Source of the DNA: Gordius sp. MW1
Taxonomy: Eukaryota > Nematomorpha > Gordioida > Gordea > Gordiidae
Direction of reading: 5' to 3'
Assembly: GCA_964036665.1 (NCBI GenBank)
Contig: OZ038529.1
Span: forward strand, 5,006,501 to 5,070,500
DNA: 64,000 nt
Part shown: positions 35,945-48,584 of the stretch, in pieces
Layout: each line of letters opens with the position of its first letter
How positions within the stretch are numbered: the first letter of the stretch is position 1
Notes under the pieces: generated by a model
What the model was told of the DNA's origin: nothing
The model's database searches: none
What the model saw: only the letters and a program-made list of their open reading frames with translations
Position numbers and translations under genes: made by a program

Positions 35945-38900
35945 GAAAAGTCATGCATTAAAGAAAACTTCCATCGTCTATTTGAACCCTAAAAAATCAA
36001 TGTCCACTACGGTCTCCCTCAATCCAGAAGAACGCAATGAGAAATTTTATAAATGGTTGCAATCCTTTCCGGGCATCAAAAATTCTTATGCTCAAAGACA
36101 AAATTTTGACCATTGCCTCAACAAAGTTATGACACCCTTTCCAGTGGTCGAAAGTAAATTTTAATTATATTAAAAATCACAATTTTACAAGAAAATTTTT
36201 ATAATATTTTTAATCATTATGCTTTATAACTTTAAAACGATCGCTTTTTCAAGGTATCACTGGAATTAAATAATTAAATGCATATAAACCTCTTAAATTC
36301 TTACGTTTAGATTCAATTAACTTAAATTTATATTTTATTTTCAAAATTTTGGCCATTTTTACTAGTAGGTGATTGAGGGCCATTCACCAAGCATATCTTA
36401 ATTTGAATACACTTAGTATCAAATATATTCTAAACATTTAAAATAGATTACGGGACGGGGGGAAAATAGTTAACAGCAAATGTTATTTATATGCATTATT
36501 TTAAAAGATCAAATGCCGCTTTTTTGAACTAGTTTATATTTAAATTATTATTAGTATAACCGAAAAATCATTAAAACACATTGAAATTTAAAATTATTAT
36601 ACATTGCATTTTTTTGAAATACTCCTGGGACCAAATTTTAATAAAGAAACCTTGCAGTACCTACGCATAATTTATCCCATATAAATTGAATAAAAAAGTG
36701 TATTTTATAAGTCATACTTTTGTTGAAACTTGAGCGTAATGCAACATTGGCTATACATTTTTAATTTAAAAAATGAAAAAGTGGTGGATTTCAATTCTGT
36801 GTTAATATTGCTTATTTAAAACACAAAGAAAATCAATAAAATATATGTTATTGAAGAAATAGATATATAAAAAAAGAAATGATTACACTTGATAATTATT
36901 TAAAATTGTCGTCTTTTTTAAAAAAATAGCACCACCATCATATCTAACCTATAGGATAGAGCCTAACAAAATTAAATTTACTGAAAAAAATTGTAAATAA
37001 TTTTCATTATATTTTAACAACATATTGAGATAATCACATGATTCACTATTTTTGCGGGCTTATCAAGATAATATGAATGCAGAAAATAATTACACAGTTT
37101 ATGCCGTGACTCTATTTTTAAAATGTAGCATTATTTCTATAAGATGCAATATTAACACAAATCTTATATAAATTTTGTTATAAAAATGGCGTGAAAACGG
37201 AGCTTGCTTTTCAGCCTATTAAGATTAAAGTTGATTTGAGATAAATTACCTATTGCCTAAGCTCCTTTCCAATCAATAATAATTCTCATTTATCCTAAAT
37301 TATTGGAAATGGTGTAGTAACAATAACAATTGTATGAAAAATATTTATTGATTATATCGGTATTGTAAACCCACTACTACACAACACAATAAATATATTT
37401 AATAGTCTCAGTTTTATACAATTCCCTACAGCTTATTTGAAAAAAACGAAATATAGGTGTTCTATTAGTTTTAGACCAACCCTATATTCCCACTAACTTT
37501 TAATTAATTTTAAAATTAATTATTTATTTTTAGATAATAGTTGCCTTAGATCTTTAATTAATAGAAATAAACTCTTTTGAATATTTTTTGTTTAATTTTC
37601 TCTTATCATTAAACCGATCCTCTTTCAAAAATTGCAATTATTCTTCAATAACCTCTATAGTTATTATAATCAATTGTTAAATCTTTTGATTGCGCTCAAA
37701 TTTTAACAAGATAATCTATTATTCTCTCTCATAGATTTAATGTAAACAGGTATCATTTGTTGGGAGTGATGAAGATTGTTTCAAGGGATGACAATCATAA
37801 TAATAATTAATGATAAAATTGATAACATCAATCCTCATTTTCTTTTCAGCTATATCAGGAAACAGGAAGGAAGTGTAGAAGTTTCATTATCCGCATTAAT
37901 AAGATTAATTACAATTCAATTAATGGGATGGTTGATGATCTATATAATGTCTGTGCCATGCGTGCCATGCTGTATTATCTCGGGGGCGCATTACGAATCT
38001 ATAATTATATTTAAGAGTTTATATTACCATGGCTGAAGCAATTTTAAAAGTAATTTTATCTTATTCCGGTTATAATTTATAGAATAATAAGTTTAATTAT
38101 TTATATTGAAATATATAAAATAACGAATAAATTTGCTTTTACCATATAAACATTATAAATTATTATTAGTCGGGAACGAAATATGTGCTAATATCATTGT
38201 AAAAATTGTGTTGTTCATTTTGTTCTCATTTCATTTCTAAATTACCTCAAAATTAATATTTCGACATTATTTTTCGTAAATTATAGTAACTTTAAGAGAA
38301 TATTATAAGCATATATTTAATCAAAATGTTTCATTTAATGTTTAATTTAAAAATTTAACAGCCTGATAATGTAAATAACAACTTTGAAACAATCAATTTT
38401 TGCTTCATTAGAGACCGTGATTTGTGATATGGAATTTTTACAAAATTATTTAAAATTAATTTAAATTGTTTTTAAAAAGAATGTTAAATGGTTACGTCAT
38501 TTAAATACAACAGGTCAAAAAAATTTATTTCTACATAAATATGAATTTTAACTATATCAAATGTATGTTAAACAGCATTATTAAAATGACGAACAAACAT
38601 TGTATTAAATACGAATTTTAGTCTGAATTCTCTTGCATTTTATTTGAATATATTTTTAATTTTTTGAAATAGCACAGCAACCCTTTAAATATTAATTTAA
38701 TGATTTTTGTGCACATATTTACGTGTACTATTAAAATCGACCCATTTTAATCCATGTTCGTTTTTATTTTCGTTTTCAAATATTGATTATATATCATTTT
38801 CATTCCATAAAAGGCTCATTAATATTGACAGTCCCTGATACTATGCTAAGCTCATACAAAAATTAATTAAAATTTAAGAACCATATGGGGTCAAGATATT

Positions 38901-41900
38901 TGATAAAAATTTTAATTTATCTCATTTGTTATAACAGCATAAAGTTAGTTTATATGTTAACAGCATCCCTTGTCCCATATTACACCTGGTTAATTTACCT
39001 TCTAATTCTATATTGTTAATTTAATGATTCATCTTTTTACTGATTTGCAAACAAGTTAATTTGACTCATATGAAGAAATTAGGCTACTAACGGACAGCTG
39101 GGTCGACACGTGCTTTTGATTAAATTAGCACAAACATGGGCGTACGCAGGTTTTGAATTATGGGGGGGGGGCAGATTAAAATTTTCCTGCGACCAAAAAA
39201 AAATACTATCCAAAAATTTTCCTGAGAGCAAAAAAAATAAAAAAAGGTCACGACTATCCAAAAAAATTTCTCAGAGCAAAAAAAAAAATACCATCCAAAA
39301 ATTATCCTGAGAGCAAAAAAAAGTCTCGACTAAAAATTAGGGGGGGGGGCAGCCGAGCCCCTCCCCCTTCTGGCTAATTAGAGGGGGCAGCCGAGCCCCC
39401 TGCCCCCCCCCGACTAATTAAGGGGGCGGCCCCTGCCCCCCCCCCCTGCGTACGCCCATGAGCACAAATGTCATTTAATCTATAAATTCATTAATGTTTC
39501 GTTATTTGACCACTTACTTTATTCACCGACTCTTTTATTTAAAATTTTAGATTTATGTTAAAGACTTTTTTGAAGGTCCTTTATTAAAATTGCCATGGAT
39601 TGTGGGTCATACGCCAAATTAATTTTTAAAAAAATATAAAATAAAACCCAACTGATTTTGTTAAAATTGATTTATACCTCGAATTTGAACATTTTTTACG
39701 GCGTTATGTCGAAAAATCGTTATTATTAATTGCTATGCAATTTATGGGATCGATATAGATAGGGCCAATTGTATGGGTAGTGGCAAATACTCTTATAATT
39801 ATAATTGGAAATTGGTAATACGGAAAAAAATTTAAAATTTTTACCCCTTATTTAGCAAAATAAAATTGATAAAGAAAATGGGAAGATGGTTGGCCTTGGC
39901 TTGTTTATTTTATAAATATCCCTATGCAAAGGCAATTTGTCGCAAATTAAAGTTCAATTAATAATTTGCTTAACATTCATTTTCTATTCCGGTCCCTAAT
40001 ATATGAGATGCAAATATTTCTAGCACAAGTTGCAATAATAATAATAATACTGCTAAAAATGTTCTAAATACAACCTATAATTTTAATTAAACTTTAATTA
40101 TACTAATAAATTCACAAAGTAACTCCTTTTATGAAGTTATATGCAAGGTCGGTTAAATAAAGAAATTTATTGGCTCAACACCTATCTAGCTTAAATTATA
40201 AAATTCTTTATGTCTAAATTTCAATGGCACTAGTTTGTCGAACATACCTTTTTTATCGAAATGGTTACGAAACCTTACACCATGGCAAAAACTTTTTCCT
40301 GCAGACAAATTAGATCTTTTATGAAATTTTTTTGTCAAAATATATAAAATTACAAACATTTTTGAATATATTTTAGATTTATATAAACTACAGGATTAAA
40401 CGTTAAACATTAAAATTAAAAATCAAATACGAAAAATGTGAGAAAATTTAGTTGTCCATGTTTTACGTAACTTATACTGTCTTTTTAAGTTTTTTTACCC
40501 TACCACTCTAGCTTTTTTGGGTGCAACCCTAAAATTCAATAAATAGATTCATTTTTTTGAATTTCTTTGAAAGCTACAATTAAATATCAAATATATGCAA
40601 TTGCTTAACTTATTATTTTTGGGATGAGCACTCACCCCATACATTTTGAAATGAATCTATCCACTGATTTTATTACTATTAGATGGTTCTTGTATGTTTT
40701 GATATTAACATGTCAATAATAGGCAACCTATCGTTTCCAAAAAAAGCTTAATGGATTATTACTTTATAAGATTTTGTCATTTTTACTAACCCTTCAAAAA
40801 TAGATTTATTTGTAGGTGCTTCTACGAAAGCAGCTGCGCCATTGATATGTCCTCCAACCTTTGACGGGTACGGGTGTTGGAATCAAACAGCTGCAGGGAC
40901 TCGGGCTTACATATCTTGTCCAGAATATGTTATTGGCTTTGACCCCCACAGTAAAAATCATCATTTATTGATAAATTAATCTTTTGACGCCTGCTAAGAT
41001 CGAACAAGTCTATCTATCGGTCGCCCTTTTGATTCATTAATGACGTATATAGGCCACAAATTTATTTGGGTCGGCTTTTCATATTTCTACTATACGTCGA
41101 GAATGTCAAATCTCAATTTTGCCCATTAAAATCCGGCAAATTTATTATAAAGGCGTTAGCGTAGGGTATAACGTAAAATATGAGGCACATGTCGTGAATT
41201 TAGAGATCAATTAATCAAAACATTAAGAACGCGACATTTATATTATGCAAGTAATATTTCATTTGCCTCCCAAGTTTTAAGAAAAAACTCGTAAATTTTT
41301 GTTTGTGATTACATGTCAAGAGATAAGTGTTTCAAAGAATATGACTTAAATAAAATTGATAAGTTAGTATTTCCAACCCTACATAAATTTTTACTAACAA
41401 TTATAGACAAATTGAGTGGGAATCAAGGTCAAGATAAATAAAAGTTATTAAAAGATACTAAATGGTTTCCTTAATAAACCTATAGTTTTATTTTTTGCAC
41501 TCTTTATAATCACTTTCTTGTAATTCATGATAAATTAACATTTTTGATATATTTATACAATGATTTCATATATTTGTTATCATAATGGCGAAGAGTTCTA
41601 TAACTCCACATGCTTTAAATAAACTCCTTGCACTAGTTTTAAAAAAAATCTTATGTGATTTTAAATACAACTTTTAAATTAAAAAATTAATAAAATGATA
41701 GATAATAAATTAGGCGTAAAATTTTCATGGCAGCCATAACGATTGCCGCGTAGATTGGTCATTTATGTCCTAGTTTAAAATAATATCTTTGTTCAACCAA
41801 AAAATTCTTGTCTGTCACATTTCTAGGCACTATTTTATTTTATAATAATAAATAAGGGAAAGCGTTTAAAGATTGTTTGCCCGATGGTTCCTGGTTCAAA

Positions 41901-44900
41901 CATCCCAAAACCCAGAAGATCTGGTCCAACTATACAACCTGTATCGACATAAATGATTACGAGGTAATTATTTTTTTTGAATTGACGTGCATTATTAAAA
42001 AAAGTTTTACATATATAGTGGAATTAATAAATAGATACAAGAACGAAAACATTTGTAAAAAAATGATTAAAACACGTTATCAGTTTCTTCATCTTCTTTA
42101 AGAATGGGCATTGAATCCATCAAAGAATAAAAATGGGATTCAGCGATCCATAGGCTCATGGGCGAAGCCAGCATTGGAATTAGAGGGGGGGCAATAATGA
42201 TTTAGGGGGGGGGGGGCAAAATGATCATTTTTTGAAATTTAGCCATATCTATTTCAACATATTCTTGCATTTAGAGGGGGGGGGGGGCAGCCCACCCTCC
42301 CTTCCCCCCCCCCCGGCTACGCCCAAACAAACAGCTGATTTTTGCTTAAAAAATTATTAAGTAACTTAGACCGCCATTTTGGGTGGGGTTATTCCAATAT
42401 GCGTACTTGTGCAGTGAAAAATTTAAAGGTTACGAAGAAAATATTATGAAAACTTTAATTATATTTCATACGTAAGTTTAGCTTAATTGTTTAACAAAAT
42501 GAATAGCGTTTGTTTGTTAATATATGCCACAAACATGGTAGCCTCCAGCCCTTACTTATTGATTATCAGCTGATCGCTAGTTTATTGTATTATTAGCATG
42601 TGCGTAGCCATAGGAGGGAGGGGAAGGCAGGGAGGGGCGGATGCCCCCCTCTAAATCCCAAAATTTGTTGAAATTTATTCAATTTTTGGCTAAAATTTAA
42701 AAAAAATGATCATTTTGCCCCTCCCTAAATCATTATTGCCCCCCTGTAATCACAGTGCTGGCTACACCCATGATTATTAGTCTATGATTATACTATAAAA
42801 TCTAACCAAAGACTTGAAAAGTATATTATTAATATGCGTTATTTTAGCTGAGGAAAAAGGTTGTCAGCATATACATAGCAGGCTACGCAATTTCACTACT
42901 AGCCGTTCTTCTAGGATTATTGATATTTTGGAAACTCAAGTATGTATTATGCCTAAATTTGTGTTCATTCTTACTCATTCAATATTTATAATAAATCTCT
43001 TTCAAACAGAATATAAGTTTTTTCTTAAATTTTAGATTAAAAACATAAAGGGAGAAATTAATTGACTTTCTTTAAGAAGTGGCCTATTGTTAGTGATTTT
43101 TGAGGTGAAATACTTAGTATTGTATAAAAACTACAAAGTTGCCTCACTAAATTAATTAATTTATGAAAAGCAAGTAGCCTACTCTGTGAAGGCGAAATGG
43201 TATGACACGAAAGATATTTATTAATTTTTTATGACAATAATTAATTAAAATGTCATTCTATAACCACTTTTTTAAGTAGCCAATCGCTCCTATTTGATTC
43301 CTTACTGTTTAAAAGTCGCATTCAGATCCTGACTGTTGTGTGAATGTGTTTTAATTAAATATTATTTGGCATGGTAATCTAACATATTTTGGAATTAAGT
43401 TTTTATTGCGACATAAAATTGGGTGATGAAAAATAACTGTCCACCCATGAACTTCATTTTATATTAATTTTAAAATTAATTAAATTCAAGGGCCAAATTG
43501 ATTTTATGGTTATCAGATTTTGTGATATATAATATTTAATATTAAATTAGATGATTAACGATGAGTGCACAGAGCTGGCTTTTTAAAAAGTTAGTAATTA
43601 AGCGTTTCAGGGTACCCATAAATGGCGTAATATATATTCCCTCAAGGTAAATCCTAATAATAAAATTTAAGACGCATTTTCGACTTCTAAACTAATGTGT
43701 TACTTTTATACGCTTATTAATTTTAATTATGATACTTTTTTAGGCGATTTTAAGTTAAAAAAGAAAGCATAATGTCGTTTTTTGGCCTTGTAATTTACCA
43801 GAACTATGAAGATTATAAATATTTTTAGTAAATTTTCATAGAATTAATTTACATCTTATAAATAAATTATATTATAGTTACTTTATTTGTTAGACTAGAT
43901 AAGAAACATACCATCCCTAATGGGGTGGTCTATGCACTTAATTAAAAAGTGCATTATGATACTTGTCAACCTAAAAATTAACCTCCACACCCTTATTAAA
44001 TTTTTGAGTTTGCAAATTATTTATTCCAAAATTAGATGAGATTATTTGTTTATTTTTAAATTTTAAAATGTTATGCGAGGTCAAAAAATGATGTAAAGAT
44101 GTTTTATTGGTATAATAAAATTTGTTGTATCCTAATTATTTTGCATGCTAGAATGAAATTGAAACATAAAAAGTTTGATCTAATGTTTTTTGATCAGTCA
44201 GTGTTATAAACATTAATAATCACTTAAAGTTATTTTTACATTTAATAATTAAATTTACAAATTTAATTTTGTGAAATATATTTAGGAACCTTAATTGTAC
44301 TCGCATTCAAATCCATCAGCAATTATTCCTTTCTTTTATCGGGAACAATCTAACGCGTATTATTTGGCACTCCCTGATCGGAAATACCCAAATTTTAATC
44401 GAAAATAGGGTATGTCATTTGTTTGTATATTTGGAAAATGCTAATATTTAACACAATTTTAAAACTTTTAAAAATAAGGGCCACGATTAATTTTAATGAC
44501 TTGAACACATATTAGGCACAGCCTACACTATGTCTCAAAACTAAACAAAATTTTAAGAAAAAAAGGAGTTTCAAATTTGTTAGGAATTAAAAGCTGCCTG
44601 AAGCTGATTATCTTATCAATAACCGCTTTTAGAATTAACATAAATAAGTTTGTCTGTTGAATAAAATTTTTATTATTATTTTTGTTTTTATTTTTAAGAG
44701 AGCTTTAGGCTTTATAAATTCAATCATTTTTACCCCCATACCTAGTTTAAATCCTAAGCCATGTTAAAAGAATTCATAATTGTTTCCCTATAACGGCACC
44801 CGGTCAAAGTAGCAGAAAAATAGCAGCCAAATTGGTCAGATATTGTCAGGATTCGTCAAGATTGTTAGAGTTAGGGTTAGGGTTCTAATTAGGGTTAGTA

Positions 44901-47519
44901 ATACATCAGAAATTCCCTCCCCATTTGAGATTTAATTCTAATATCTTGATTATCTAAAAAATATTTTTCTGCTACTTTTTCATCATTTTGCTACTTTGAC
45001 CATGATTCCCTATAACATTCAAACTAAAGTATAATTATGCTTTTTATTGACACGGATATAGCTTAATTTAGGTTATGTAAACTTAAGAGAGCAAATTTTA
45101 TTTAGATTTTATAGTCACAAAGCACACAACTATTTATGTTTATACACTTTTTGGCAATAAATTTACCTAATTTATAGATCTCCTGTCAAGTGGTACACGT
45201 TTTAGCTCAGTATTTCATGTCCTGCAATTACATGTGGATGTTTTGCGAAGGCTTATACCTCCATACAGTCATAGTGATGGCCATGCTCAACATAAAGCAC
45301 ATGATGATCATCCTGTGCCTCGTGGGATGGGGTACGTCTTATAAATATTTATTCGAAGTTACATTATATAAATCAATAAGGGACACCGGGGCTAGTTATA
45401 ACCCTTGTAATTATTAAAAGAATAACTATAGAATGTTAAAGTTTTATCCATATGTGTATTTTGTCATAATGCCTGTGTAAAAAATTAAGTGTATGGAAAT
45501 GGAAAGAATAGAAATTAAAATTTTTATGGAAGAAATAGGGGTTTTGGGGCTGTTAGTACCCTTGATAAAATTCCATATTTTATTCATAAAATTTCTCTGG
45601 TTGCCTATTTTAAACTAATTTAAGTTTGTTGTAATGCGAAATTTTTTACAAAAAGAATGATTAAATTTTTGTTTGCAATTTTAAATGTTAAATGATTATT
45701 TGTACATAAAAATAGGGGTCGGAGAGGTGCTAGTGCTAGCAATTCATCATTATATCTCACCTAATAAAGACAGATTTGATTTAACAAAGTTTACGGTTAT
45801 TTAAAATTTGCCAGAGACTAATCCGTTATTTTCTCGGGCCGGGTCGGGCTTCGGGTGGCCGGTGCGGGGCTCTACTAACATATTATTAATTTGCACGTTC
45901 AAAAGTTATTATAATCTTATTATTTTTATACTTTAAAGTGTTATCTACGTTATTTATGATTTTAATTTAAAATTAAATTAACAATAGCCAATTTTTAACT
46001 CTTTTAAAGCTATTATTTTTTATAGAAAATAAGCCGTAATTTTATATGTGATTTTAGGTCTACCGATACTATTAGTGATACCATATTTTATAACGAGGAA
46101 ACTGAATCACCAAACATCAGCGTAAGCATATGCACACAAATTTGCACAATATTGTGAAATAACCGGTCAATTATTTTTTAACTTTAAAATTTTCTCGATA
46201 TAAAGATTTGTTTTACTAATTTTTCATTTTAAAGCGGAAGTTTTTTTAAGCATTACAGTAAATTAAATTTTTAAAAGGTGTTGGACGGACGAATCTCATT
46301 ACAAGTGGATCATAGACGGTCCCATTATCATATCACTCATTGTAAGTTAAAAAGCGATTGCATTAAATATTCTTTTAATTTTTTGAGAAAATAATTTTTT
46401 TTTGTATATTTAATAATTTAGGTCAGTTTTATATTCCTTTGTAACATAATACGAATCCTCGTCGCCAAATTAAATTCGTTCAACACTCCCGAATGCAACC
46501 AAACTAGGTAATTCATCTAACGGTGCTAAGATTAAATGTGATTTTTTTTTACTTTTTTTTCAATAAATAAAAAAATTGATAGTTTTTTAAGCAAAATTGT
46601 AAGTAAAATTCATATTATTTTTTGATTTCCAGAATTTTTTATTGTATCATAATAATACCCGCTATTGGTGTTTTAAGGTAATTTTCAATAATTTTTTTTT
46701 AAGCTCTAACTCTTAACTTGTCATAAAATATATTTTTACTTATAACATCAAGCAATTTGCAGTAAATTAAAGGAATATTATTTATGTGAGTTTAGAAAAG
46801 CGGCCAAAGCTACTTTGATATTACTTCCATTATTGGGCATCCATTTTTTGGTTATGCCCATCCATCCGCCCAAAGGATCTCGTTGGGAAGCCGTATACGA
46901 ATATGTTTCTGTCGTTCTTGTATCTTTTCAAGTAAAACTTTCAAATGCTTTTTGATAATGTTCGAACATTTTATACTATAGTGCGCACGGTGTGAATTAA
47001 ACAATTTTTTTTTAATTAGTCAAAATTATAATCTTATGTAAAAAAAGTTCAATTATTATTATAAAACCAATGTTATTATTTTGTTTAGGGTTTATTCGTT
47101 GCTGCCATATTTTGTTTCCTCAACAGCGAAGTAATTATTATTAAATTTATTAATAATTAAGCCGTAAAGTTTATTTTAGATGTTTACTAGAAAAATTGTT
47201 AAATTGATAATTAAAAATTTTGCATTAATTTATTTCATTTTTAAACTATCAAATGAAAAAAAAACAATTATCTTAAATTGGCTTTCAAATTGATATGGAT
47301 AGGATAATGTAAACCTATTTTTAATAAAATTATTATACCCATTTCTTATTTATTTACAATTAATAAATTTTGGGCATTTTGATTTTTAAATTATTTATAA
47401 ATTAGGTTATATCGTCTGTCAAGGCGATAATAAAACTTGCGCGTGAAAAAAAATTGGGTGCCAAAAAATATTCCAACATACCTATGGTAAACGGGACTGC
47501 TAATTCTTTACTAAGTTAA
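35945..47519 (+). CDS. Class B1 GPCR, calcitonin/DH31 receptor type
   Basis: A neuropeptide receptor expected in the plasma membrane and, by family, Gs/cAMP-coupled. Exons, all GT..AG with matching phases: 35945-36153, 40816-40950, 41857-41963, 42848-42939, 44286-44409, 45178-45331, 46058-46121, 46278-46341, 46422-46507, 46796-46931, 47089-47130, 47406-47519 (about 440 aa). The first three encode the hormone-binding domain with its six cysteines: NFDHC, LICPPTFDGYGCWNQT, YISCPEY, KDCLPDGSW and WSNYTTCID. The CxxTxDGxxCW and WSNYTTC motifs are those of calcitonin/CGRP/DH31 receptors. TM1 is in 42848-42939, TM2 (CTRIQIHQQLF) in 44286-44409, TM3 (YMWMFCEGLYLHT) and TM4 in 45178-46121. The TM3 cysteine (ISCQ) can pair with ECL2 ACW. 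TM6 is KATLILLPLLGIHF; TM7 is FQGLFVAAIFCFLNSE. The signal-peptide exon was not found. The cytoplasmic tail is short. PDF receptor is less likely given the N-terminal motifs. Confidence 0.9.
37850..38014 (+). other. Possible orphan exon in receptor intron
   Basis: Follows a very good acceptor (CCTCATTTTCTTTTCAG). The frame LYQETGRKCRSFIIRINKIN... is open for 54 codons to TAA at 38012. Its phase does not fit the receptor exon ending at 36153, which would hit a stop quickly. It may be chance or belong to an unseen transcript. Confidence 0.2.
39135..39460. mobile_element. CATGGGCGTAGCC-family MITE with expanded interior
   Basis: Ends CATGGGCGTACGCAGG and TGCGTACGCCCATG; perfect 8-bp duplication AGCACAAA (39127-39134, 39461-39468). 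The interior has about three repeats of CCAAAAATTTTCCTGAGAGC and three G/C-rich CAGCCGAGCCCC units, making it about twice the usual length. Confidence 0.88.
42157..42325. mobile_element. CATGGGCGTAGCC-family MITE in receptor intron
   Basis: Ends CATGGGCGAAGCCAGC and CCGGCTACGCCCA; the last two bases of the right end look lost. Lies in the intron 41964-42847. Confidence 0.75.
42597..42772. mobile_element. CATGGGCGTAGCC-family MITE in receptor intron
   Basis: Ends CATGTGCGTAGCCATAGG and TGGCTACACCCATG; perfect 8-bp duplication ATTATTAG (42589-42596, 42773-42780). It is opposite in arm orientation to its neighbour at 42157. Confidence 0.85.
44795..45008. mobile_element. MITE with telomere-like core, family T1 copy 3
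   Basis: Ends GGCACCCGGTCAAAGTAGC and GCTACTTTGACCATGATTC; perfect 8-bp duplication CCTATAAC (44787-44794, 45009-45016). Core AGAGTTAGGGTTAGGGTT at about 44870-44905. It lies in the receptor intron 44410-45177 and is closely similar to 2452-2651. Confidence 0.88.
45378..45745. mobile_element. Worn copy of the GGGGAGACCGGGG element
   Basis: Left AAGGGACACCGGGGCTAG and right GGGGTCGGAGAGGTGCTAG are diverged relatives of the ends at 23676-24569. It lies in the receptor intron after 45331 and begins only 46 bases after the donor. Confidence 0.55.
45835..45882. mobile_element. Fragment of GC-rich hAT arm
   Basis: CTCGGGCCGGGTCGGGCTTC followed by GCGGGGCTCTA, the right-end motif of the 16290-16998 family. 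Only one end is present. Confidence 0.6.
46633..46677 (+). other. Possible 45-nt in-frame microexon of the receptor
   Basis: Bounded by TTTGATTTCCAG and AAG/GTAATT. The length is 45 nt, and both edges share phase 2 with the flanking exons, so inclusion would add 15 residues (IFYCIIIIPAIGVLR) at the third intracellular loop/TM6 boundary and restore the same arginine codon. It could be an alternative cassette or chance; family members do not normally have it. Confidence 0.3.
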
Positions 47520-47523
47520 TAAA
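47518..47523 (+). terminator. Possible polyadenylation signal overlapping the stop
   Basis: AATAAA shares two bases with the receptor stop codon TAA (47517-47519). Such a short 3' UTR would be unusual, so the true site may be further downstream. Confidence 0.3.
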
Positions 47524-48584
47524 CAATTGTTTTGACCTTTCTATAATTTTATTAACAAATTTCTCCTTGAATTTTATCTACAATTCTGTTATTTTCTCCT
47601 AAACTTATATCAGAACATTAATTTCAAATGGCTCCACTTTCGTTTAGTTTTGCTGTGTGCTTTTAATTACTATGGCAGCAGAGCAGGACACGCCTTATAA
47701 ATACTAGACTCTGTGTTCAGCATATATATGGCCCTACTTTATTGCTATTGACAAGAACGACGATAAAAATAATCGATTTTTATAAGAAGAAGTTATAAAT
47801 ATTTATATGCCATCGCGGCCATAACACTTCTTGGACAATAACTTTTATAGACAATAAGCTTAAAATGGCTTGATATTGTAGTTAAAGATTCCACACCAAA
47901 CCCCAATGGCTAAAAATGTTAAAAAAATAGGATTTTTATAATAAATTATTATTGTTTTTGAAACTTAAAATTACTATCTTCTTTACATAATTACAGAGAA
48001 GTTTGTCTCACACACACACAACTACGAGCAGGCTCTCTAGTAAAGCAATAGACCGCTGACGATTGCAAAATAACAACTATACCAAAAAATTAAAAAGAAG
48101 ACAAAGATGTATATATATATATATCAATTTATTTATTATAAGTTAATTTGATTTTTTTATAAAAAGTCGTTGTTTGTTAAAAATCTGAAATAAAATCTAC
48201 TTTTATATAACGAAGTTCATCTAACTACAGTTTTGATTGAAGTATTTCTAAACTCGGGCATAAAATAATAATTGATAACATTGATTTAAAAAATTTTAAT
48301 AATAATTTTTATAAAAATCTTTAACCCTGTTCAATCAAAAATAGTTCTGTCAATCTACAAATTTATATACACATAATGACGAAAACTAAATAAAATTTAA
48401 AAAATACGCAAGATTCAATTACGCTTAAGATTTTGATTTTGTACATTTTTCCTAAAAGTTTTTAGAACTATTTTCTAACCATTATTTCTACACATTATGG
48501 AAAAATGGGCTCTTTTAATGACGACAACATTTATTGTAGGCATTTAAACAAATATTAATCAATGACATAATGCCTAGCAAAAAG
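47524..48584. other. Convergent intergenic region
   Basis: Lies between the receptor 3' end and the 3' end of the minus-strand gene. AT-rich, with short (CA)n near 48010 and (TA)n near 48110. No gene seen. Confidence 0.4.

Larger units (their letters stand above)
36154..40815 (+). other. Receptor intron between the first two recovered exons
   Basis: A 4.7 kb intron, phase 1. It holds one poly-G MITE (39135-39460) and an odd open segment behind a strong acceptor at 37849. The rest is AT-rich without support for genes. Confidence 0.6.
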
